NCBI GenBank assembly: GCA_020629335.1
Contig: JAHDDN010000045.1
Coordinates: 1-20,616, forward strand
Reading direction: 5' to 3'
Origin: Chitinophagales bacterium
Lineage (GTDB): Bacteria; Bacteroidota; Bacteroidia; Chitinophagales; UBA2359
Length of the DNA stretch: 20,616 nt
The notes under the pieces: model-generated
Databases searched by the model: none
What the model was told of the DNA's origin: nothing
Seen by the model: only the letters and a program-made list of their open reading frames with translations
Part shown: one piece after another, positions 14,505 to 20,616 of the stretch
Numbering within the stretch: the first letter of the stretch is position 1
How the letters are laid out: every line of letters starts with the position of its first letter
Position numbers and translations under genes: made by a program

Positions 14505-17500
14505 ATGAGACTAATACAACAAAGCAAACTTTATTATCAAGAAGGTAATTCCGATAAAGTTTATGAAATAGATTTATGCGAAATCAACGCCCAACAATAC
14601 CTCGTTAACTTCAGATATGGGAAAAGAGGATCAACACTCAGAGAAGGTACCAAAACTGATTTAGCCGTCGATCGATCCAAGGCCGAAAACATATTCAATA
14701 AGCTAGTCAACGAGAAAAAGAAAAAAGGCTATCAAGAAGAAGGTGAAACACCTACTACTCCCCCTACACCTGTTGCGCCCACAATTAGTTACCCCAGTAA
14801 TACCGAATATCCCGGTAAAAGAGTACTCCTTCAATATCTCCAAGAATACACCAGTAACCTAAAACCATCCAATACACCACCACCATCTCGCCCCAATACG
14901 CAAGCCACTCCCAAGAAAAAATCCAAAGGCGGAATATGGGGAGCTATCAAAAAAATCACAAGCAGCAGCTCAAAAAAGAATACTAAAAAAGAAAAAGAAC
15001 CAATAGAACGCATTAAAAAGCGTCCCTTACGTAGGATCATCTGGAGAGCTGCAGAACTAAAGCTCACAGAAGCTCAAGATTATATACTGGCACTTCCACT
15101 CACAGAAGAAGCCATTTATTTATACACCCTAAGTTATGCATTGGGAAGATGTTGTGATCAACAAGCAATCCCCAACTTAGATCGAATCATCAATATGCGA
15201 ACCACTCCAGCCATAGTGGCCATCGCTAAAGAGGCAAAGATGAGTTTGCTATCTCCCAATGATCAAAAACAATGGGCCGCTGATATACTGGATCAGCTTC
15301 CAACTCAAATTAGTTCAGTCATCAATAATGAAGCTGAATTCATCACAGCAATCAATACACAAGTCGAAGGCTTAATAGGCCATTATGAACTAATCGCTCA
15401 TCTCTATTTAATTTCTCCCTACTATCCCAATATTCAACGTAACTTGCTCAATTGGGCTAAACAAGCGCCATTAAAAGGAGGCGGCTATTTCCAAATCATC
15501 AGACAACTATTCAAAACAGCTGAATTCAAAGAAGATGCCGTCATGTATGGTGCCCTTAACTACCGTGTCTATCAGACTAAATCGACCTTCTCCACCAGCA
15601 ATTATGGGGGCATCTATATTGGTAATCAATGGGTCAGAGCAAAAGAAGAACTTAAAAGAAATAATTCTCGTTTAGGATTCTCAGCAGAAACTAGAAAGTA
15701 TTTACAAAAAAGAAGCTGGAGAATGCTGGCTAAAAAAGGCCAGTCACAAGACTTACACTATGTAAAAATGGCCACCGGTATACTCTTAGCTTATAATGAT
15801 GAATCCAGCACTAAAGGCTATCAAGAATCCTTCTACAAATACGAAAGAAATGATAATGGCCGATGGCAAAGAAATCGAAGAATTGTTAACTATAAAACCA
15901 ATAGTAATCATCATACCTTCAATAGCATACTCTATGGCAATAGCCAAAGATTCGTAAATAGTGCCAGTTATCAATGGACAATAGCTAAAGACAGTGAAAA
16001 CGAAAGAAGATCCTCTTTCCGAGAAGAAGCATACCCTCAATTATGGGATCAAGTGCCACAAGGACTCATGCATCTCTTAGCTGAAAGTGAGTCATCTGAA
16101 GTTCATGAATTTGCTGCTAAAGCAGCTGAAGCTAATAAAAGCAAAATTGCCAACTTAGCAGATATATCATTTATACAAATGATCTTAGCTAAAAACTATA
16201 GTAATACCGCTCGTTTTGGGCTTTCTTTAGCTAAAGAAATATTCGATCCTGCGAATCCTAATGTCGACTTATTAAATACTATCATCAATTCTCCTAAAGA
16301 TTTTATCCGACAAGAAGGGATGGAGATGATAGAAAATAGCCAAACTCAATTAAGCAAACAAATTGATTTCTGGGTCATGCTCTTGTTCAACCCACATTCA
16401 GATGTAGTGGTATGGACTAATCAATTATTTTCAATGAGTTCTTTTAGCGATCAAGAATCCATGCAAATTGTGGCTAAATCTATTGCTAAAATGATGGGCT
16501 ATAATGCCGATGCTACCGAAGATGAAAAAGCAACCATCTTAGCCGCTACTGCCAATCTACAACAACACTTTGAAAAGCAGTTAGCCACTTGCAATTTGCA
16601 AATTGTCTATGACCTCTTAGATCATCCGCTTGCAGAAGTACAAGTAATGGCAGCTACTATTCTACTAGTACACGAAACAAGCGTAGAAGAACTACCAGAT
16701 GAAATCTTACTAGGACTAATCAATGGAGAAACACCTGAACTAAGAACTGTAGGCACTCAATTATTAGGCAGACTTTCGGAAGAAGCCTTATTAAAGAAAG
16801 AGGATTTACTACTTGCCTTATGTCTTTCTCCTTATGCAGAAGTACGCCAAAATGTACAGCCAAGTATTGAAAAATTGGCCAAGCAAAATGAAGACTTTGG
16901 AGAAAAAGCAGTTAAAACATTGGTTCCAAATCTACTTAAAAAGGAAGAGCATGAAGGGCGTGATGCCGACCTCGCCCAATTGCTACAAGGACCATTGGAG
17001 CCTTATCTAAATAAAGTAGATGTAAAAATGGTGCTCAAACTCATTCGCTCTCCACGTAAAGCCGCCAATGAAATGGGCGATTACTTATTACATAAACACC
17101 TCGACCCTAAAGACTTGACGATGCGCCAAATCGTGCGCTTAAGTAATAGCGAGATAGCGCGAACTCGCCAATGGTGTTGGAATGTTTATAAAAAGAATAA
17201 GAGCCGTATCAAAGTGGAGCTAGAAGAAGCGGTCAGAATAGTAGATAGCAAATGGGATGATAGTCGAGATTTTGCCTTTGATTATTTTCGTAATGAATTG
17301 AAAGAAAAAGATTGGACACCCGCTATCTTAATTAGTATTTGTGATAGTGTCAATCCTCCAGTTCAGCAGTTTGGGAAAGAGCTAATCGGACGCTATTTCA
17401 AGGAGGAAAATGGCGAGCAGTATTTGCTGCAATTAAGCCAACACCCAACTGCTAACTTACAGCAATTTGCGACGAACTATTTAGAGCAATATGCGGCTGG

Positions 17501-17792
17501 TGATATCAAAAAACTAGAAGAACTAAAGCCTTACATCATCACGGTTTTATCTTCTATCAATAAATCGAGAGTCGCTAAAAAACGAGTCATGCAGTTCTTA
17601 CATCAAGAAGCACTCAAAGATAAAAAAGCCGCTCAAATTGCTGCCGATATTTTCACTCGTCAATCCTTAACGATGGCGATTACCGAAAAGGCTCGTTATA
17701 TCGACATGATGCTGGATTTGAAATTGCATTATCCTGATATTGAGGTGCCGTTGGTGTTGAAAGAAGTGAGAACGTATGAACCGAATAACTGA
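14505..17792 (+). CDS. WGR-domain protein with long alpha-helical (HEAT-like) repeat region
   Basis: This 1095-residue protein has an N-terminal WGR domain (about residues 1-80). Typical features are KLYYQEGNSDKVYEIDL and RYGKRG at 37-42 in place of the WGR core. A Pro/Thr-rich and Lys-rich linker follows (about 85-175, with TPTTPPTPVAP and a KKKSKGG basic patch). The rest, to the C-terminus, is almost wholly helical, with repeated pairs of amphipathic helices that look like HEAT repeats, for example LLGLINGETPELRTVGTQLL and VLKLIRSPRKAANEMGDYL. WGR domains are linked to nucleic-acid binding in PARPs and bacterial MolR-type proteins, so a DNA- or RNA-associated scaffold is a reasonable inference. 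The layout resembles MolR-like proteins. The SWIM gene follows 50 bp downstream on the same strand, probably co-transcribed. The start is supported because the WGR fold begins at once. Confidence 0.85.
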   Translation: MRLIQQSKLYYQEGNSDKVYEIDLCEINAQQYLVNFRYGKRGSTLREGTKTDLAVDRSKAENIFNKLVNEKKKKGYQEEGETPTTPPTPVAPTISYPSNTEYPGKRVLLQYLQEYTSNLKPSNTPPPSRPNTQATPKKKSKGGIWGAIKKITSSSSKKNTKKEKEPIERIKKRPLRRIIWRAAELKLTEAQDYILALPLTEEAIYLYTLSYALGRCCDQQAIPNLDRIINMRTTPAIVAIAKEAKMSLLSPNDQKQWAADILDQLPTQISSVINNEAEFITAINTQVEGLIGHYELIAHLYLISPYYPNIQRNLLNWAKQAPLKGGGYFQIIRQLFKTAEFKEDAVMYGALNYRVYQTKSTFSTSNYGGIYIGNQWVRAKEELKRNNSRLGFSAETRKYLQKRSWRMLAKKGQSQDLHYVKMATGILLAYNDESSTKGYQESFYKYERNDNGRWQRNRRIVNYKTNSNHHTFNSILYGNSQRFVNSASYQWTIAKDSENERRSSFREEAYPQLWDQVPQGLMHLLAESESSEVHEFAAKAAEANKSKIANLADISFIQMILAKNYSNTARFGLSLAKEIFDPANPNVDLLNTIINSPKDFIRQEGMEMIENSQTQLSKQIDFWVMLLFNPHSDVVVWTNQLFSMSSFSDQESMQIVAKSIAKMMGYNADATEDEKATILAATANLQQHFEKQLATCNLQIVYDLLDHPLAEVQVMAATILLVHETSVEELPDEILLGLINGETPELRTVGTQLLGRLSEEALLKKEDLLLALCLSPYAEVRQNVQPSIEKLAKQNEDFGEKAVKTLVPNLLKKEEHEGRDADLAQLLQGPLEPYLNKVDVKMVLKLIRSPRKAANEMGDYLLHKHLDPKDLTMRQIVRLSNSEIARTRQWCWNVYKKNKSRIKVELEEAVRIVDSKWDDSRDFAFDYFRNELKEKDWTPAILISICDSVNPPVQQFGKELIGRYFKEENGEQYLLQLSQHPTANLQQFATNYLEQYAAGDIKKLEELKPYIITVLSSINKSRVAKKRVMQFLHQEALKDKKAAQIAADIFTRQSLTMAITEKARYIDMMLDLKLHYPDIEVPLVLKEVRTYEPNN

Positions 17793-17842
17793 TAAACTTT
17801 TTAACGTTTGAACTTTTTAACGTTAATAAAACTATAAGAGCT

Positions 17843-19486
17843 ATGTTGTTTAATTATAAATATGGTGGTACGAGTACGGTAGAGAGTAATGCCCGATCTA
17901 CGGATATGAATTTTGTGCCTGATGCCTTGCGTGAGCCTACTTTTTTTAATGGGCAATTGAATCAGAAAATTCCATTTAGAGAAGCTATTTCGGCTTTGCA
18001 TGATGTGGTCATTTCTGATCATCGTTATACGCCTAAAGAGCGGGATGCTTATCTTCGATGGGCGGCTGCTCAGGAGGAACAGTACTTAGAAGAAATGATG
18101 GCGGAAGGTGCCCAGGTAAAAGAAAAGGTTAAACTCATCAGACGAGAGTTACAAGAAATGAATAAGGAATCTAATAAAATATTAGGGCCTTATTGGCAAG
18201 CAAGAGGTAAGTATTTTAACTATCTCTATCAAAAAGATAAAGAGACTTGGTACGTTTTAGATCCTGTGATTACTGTGCATCCTGATGAATTATTTTTTGA
18301 GTGTTTTAGTCAAGATGAGTCTTCTTATGGCCGCTTGGGTTGTAGCTATGAAGTATTCAAAAACATCGGTGATTTTGAATGTGGAACTACTAATATTGAC
18401 TATTCAGAATCGCTCTATAAGGAGTTTCAAAAAATAAGAAAATACAAGGATACGGATTTTGTGGTAGCTCCTTCTGGATTTGAAGTAACGACAGAAAATG
18501 AAGATAGTTTTAAGGAGCTAAAAATCGACTTACCTGAAAGTTGGGTAAGAGGATTTTTGCAAGTAAGCTCAGCAATGACTTTGGATTCAGTGGAATTTGA
18601 CTTGCATCCATTAGACATGTATAATTTTTTATTCATTCTCAAGCGAAATAAGGAAAAGCAAGGGCCACGTTCTATTCGTTTTCAACTAAATCCAGGAGAG
18701 CCAATTAAGGCTGTTTTTGAGCCGTGGAATTATGAAGTAAATTGTGGTCGTAGTATTTTCAAAGGAGACAAAGCGCATGAAATTCGTATTTGGGGACGTA
18801 GGCGTTTATTAATTTTAGAACGATTAATTCCTGTTGCTAAATCGTTTAAAGTACAGTTATTGGGTAGTGGGTTACCTTCTTTCTTTATGGCTGATTTGGG
18901 AGATATGAATTTCACTTTAGGGCTTTCTGGCTGGACTAAAAATGATTGGTCACGTGCAGGCAATTTTGACCTATTAGCTCCACGTGCTGAAGTAGACTTA
19001 TTTACTAAGAGCAAAATATTCGACACCTTAAAAGAAAACTGGGTGGAAAGTGCGGAAAGTCTATCTAATCGAATGAACTTAGATATTGCCATTATCAAGG
19101 GAGCTTTGGCAGCTTATACACAAGCAGGACGAGTGATTTATGATGCCAATAAGAAAGTTTATCGAGTAAGAGAGTTAAGTCGAGAACCATTACCATTTGA
19201 ACAATTGCGTTTTGCGAATGAAAGAGAACAAAACGCCACTCAATTTATCGCACAAAATGCAGTAAATATTAATTCAGAAGCCGTAAGTGATGGGGCTATT
19301 AAAATAAGTGGAGTAGTGAAAGAAAAGAAATCCAAGCATCACACTAATCTATTAATTGACAGCGATCAGCGCTTGAAAAAAGCAGATTGTACTTGTCGTT
19401 TTTATAGAAGCAATAAATTGTACAAAGGCCCTTGTGAGCATATTTTGGCCAGTAGAATGATGCATTCCAAGATTAGAGGGAATTAA
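17843..19486 (+). CDS. SWIM zinc-finger family protein
   Basis: This is a 547-residue protein with a C-terminal SWIM zinc finger: Cys516, Cys518, Cys531 and His533 give C-x-C-x12-C-x-H (from ADCTCRFYRSNKLYKGPCEH). SWIM fingers bind DNA or proteins. The long N-terminal part (about 1-400) is not a domain I can name. It holds a charged helical stretch (QEEQYLEEMMAEGAQVKEKV and onward), then a mixed alpha/beta region. A winged-helix-like segment around residues 400-440 (LSNRMNLDIAIIKGALAAYT) is followed by RVYRVRELSREPL-like strands. The gene starts 50 bp after the WGR gene, so the two probably form an operon. I recall this SWIM family occurring beside WGR/HEAT proteins and MoxR-type ATPase and VWA genes; no such ATPase is present here. 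Its stop codon overlaps that of the convergent methyltransferase. Confidence 0.85.
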   Translation: MLFNYKYGGTSTVESNARSTDMNFVPDALREPTFFNGQLNQKIPFREAISALHDVVISDHRYTPKERDAYLRWAAAQEEQYLEEMMAEGAQVKEKVKLIRRELQEMNKESNKILGPYWQARGKYFNYLYQKDKETWYVLDPVITVHPDELFFECFSQDESSYGRLGCSYEVFKNIGDFECGTTNIDYSESLYKEFQKIRKYKDTDFVVAPSGFEVTTENEDSFKELKIDLPESWVRGFLQVSSAMTLDSVEFDLHPLDMYNFLFILKRNKEKQGPRSIRFQLNPGEPIKAVFEPWNYEVNCGRSIFKGDKAHEIRIWGRRRLLILERLIPVAKSFKVQLLGSGLPSFFMADLGDMNFTLGLSGWTKNDWSRAGNFDLLAPRAEVDLFTKSKIFDTLKENWVESAESLSNRMNLDIAIIKGALAAYTQAGRVIYDANKKVYRVRELSREPLPFEQLRFANEREQNATQFIAQNAVNINSEAVSDGAIKISGVVKEKKSKHHTNLLIDSDQRLKKADCTCRFYRSNKLYKGPCEHILASRMMHSKIRGN

Positions 19487-20598
19487 TCCTCTTCTTCTTG
19501 GCTTTTATTCATGGCAAATAGACTCTCTTTTGAGTAGTAGTCAATGATCGGGTCATCATAATAATTTACACTTATTTCGCCAGTCTCTTTTTTCTCTATA
19601 TGCTTGAGATACTGAATAAAGATATAACGCTCTTGATTTGTAATGACTGGAAAATCATAATACTTTGATCTATACTTAAAGGCTAATTTCCCTTTAGCGG
19701 CTGTTCTATCTTTGACAAAATCTAAATGCTTATTAAAACGATTTTGGATAAAATCATTGAGTAATTCTCTTTTTTCTTTCGGCTCGAAATCAAATATTTG
19801 CTGATGCAGAGATTGATCAATTTCAAAGCCTACACTATTGCGCTGCGAACTCATCGCAGCAAACATAGTGGTACCCGTTCCCATAAACGGATCTAAAACC
19901 ATATCTCCTTTCACTGAAAACATCTGAATCAATCGATAAGGCACCTCAAAAGGATAAGCTCCACTCCGATCTCTCGAATGGCTATTCTTCATTCGCTGAA
20001 AAGTCCCTTTCATTTCCCAAGTATCCGAAAACCACTGATTACGCTCTTCCCAAAAATAAGCCGAATGATTTCGATTTTCTTTAGGTCCCGTGGCTAATAA
20101 ACTGCGTTTTTTCCCTTTTCGGAAGATCAATATATACTCATGCTCCAAGGTGATATAAGCATTGGGTGGATACATCCCAGAACCCATAAATTTAGTCGGG
20201 GAGTTTGTAGGCTTCTTCCAAATAATAGAAGGCAATGACTGAAAACCCATCTTAGCAAAACACTCAATAATACGACTGTGGTTATTAAACAACTGAAAAT
20301 TATGGTTAATGGTCCGTGTCGCATCTCCAATATTAATACAAGCAATTCCCCCCGGCTTAATCACCTCATTAATTCGCTTCCAACATTGATCTAATAATTG
20401 ATGCATCATCTCATAAGCCTCCATAGCCCTCCCCTCTTCAATAGCTGGTCCTATTGCAGTATTTTGCTTGTGAAATATATCATCCCACATCTCAATCATT
20501 GGATAAGGAGGAGAAGTAAGCACTAAATCTACTGACTGATTGGCTATTCCTTCCAATGCCAATCCATTTGATGGCCATATTTGATGCCTTGTTTGCAT
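19483..20598 (-). CDS. site-specific DNA methyltransferase, beta class (N4-cytosine or N6-adenine)
   Basis: This 371-residue enzyme would transfer a methyl group from S-adenosylmethionine to an exocyclic amino group in DNA. The catalytic motif IV, TSPPYP (residues 28-33), precedes the AdoMet-binding motif I, DPFMGTGTT (from 236), which is the beta-class order. TSPPY is most common in N4-cytosine enzymes, but adenine specificity cannot be excluded. Between them lie GGIACINIGDATRTI and a W-rich segment. After motif I come GFEIDQ and a C-terminal extension of about 110 residues with no recognisable domain, which may carry target recognition. No restriction endonuclease is visible, but the window ends 18 bp upstream of the start, so a partner could lie beyond. 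It converges on the SWIM gene, and the two stop codons share the palindrome TTAA at 19483-19486. The gene appears complete. Confidence 0.9.
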   Translation of the reverse strand: MQTRHQIWPSNGLALEGIANQSVDLVLTSPPYPMIEMWDDIFHKQNTAIGPAIEEGRAMEAYEMMHQLLDQCWKRINEVIKPGGIACINIGDATRTINHNFQLFNNHSRIIECFAKMGFQSLPSIIWKKPTNSPTKFMGSGMYPPNAYITLEHEYILIFRKGKKRSLLATGPKENRNHSAYFWEERNQWFSDTWEMKGTFQRMKNSHSRDRSGAYPFEVPYRLIQMFSVKGDMVLDPFMGTGTTMFAAMSSQRNSVGFEIDQSLHQQIFDFEPKEKRELLNDFIQNRFNKHLDFVKDRTAAKGKLAFKYRSKYYDFPVITNQERYIFIQYLKHIEKKETGEISVNYYDDPIIDYYSKESLFAMNKSQEEED

Positions 20599-20616
20599 AA
20601 TAAATGTTATAATTTC

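Overview
The window looks like a chromosomal segment of a Bacteroidota bacterium. The evidence is: AT-rich non-coding DNA; two good matches to the Bacteroidota housekeeping promoter (TTG, about 20 nt, TAnnTTTG), before marC and before tRNA-His; weak Shine-Dalgarno signals; a long urocanase of the type I associate with this phylum; soluble TPR histidine kinases of the HisKA_2 type paired with LytTR regulators; and a WGR/SWIM gene pair. A Saprospira-like lineage is only a guess.

Layout. (1) 1-2896: marC (+) converges on hutU (urocanate hydratase, -). (2) 3022-5612: hisS (-), a five-copy 51-bp tandem array touching the hisS start, a dispersed repeat, a 162-bp giant hairpin, and tRNA-His(GTG) (-) with its own terminator and promoter. 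Three histidine-related genes (hutU, hisS, tRNA-His) therefore lie in a row on one strand. (3) 5714-14151: two tandem paralogous modules. Each has, in order, a structured non-coding segment, a small secreted lipoprotein with a Gly/Asn repeat (+), a cytosolic TPR sensor kinase (-) and a LytTR response regulator (+) divergent from the kinase. (4) 14200-14461: an inverted, diverged copy of the dispersed repeat from region 2 plus a second GC-rich palindromic repeat. (5) 14505-20598: a WGR plus alpha-helical-repeat protein, a SWIM zinc-finger protein, and a convergent beta-class DNA methyltransferase.

How the parts may work together. In each module the kinase would phosphorylate the regulator encoded from the shared divergent promoter region, and the neighbouring lipoprotein may be its target or cell-surface output; this is inference from order and duplication. 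HisRS and tRNA-His look co-adapted: the tRNA gene lacks the G-1/C73 identity pair and the synthetase lacks the usual bacterial motif-2 loop that reads it. The WGR/SWIM pair belongs to a poorly understood bacterial gene neighbourhood.

The most unusual signals are the tRNA-His/HisRS pair, a structured element present before both modules with compensatory base changes in its stem, and two 160-162-bp hairpins that share a central core but have unrelated, self-complementary arms.
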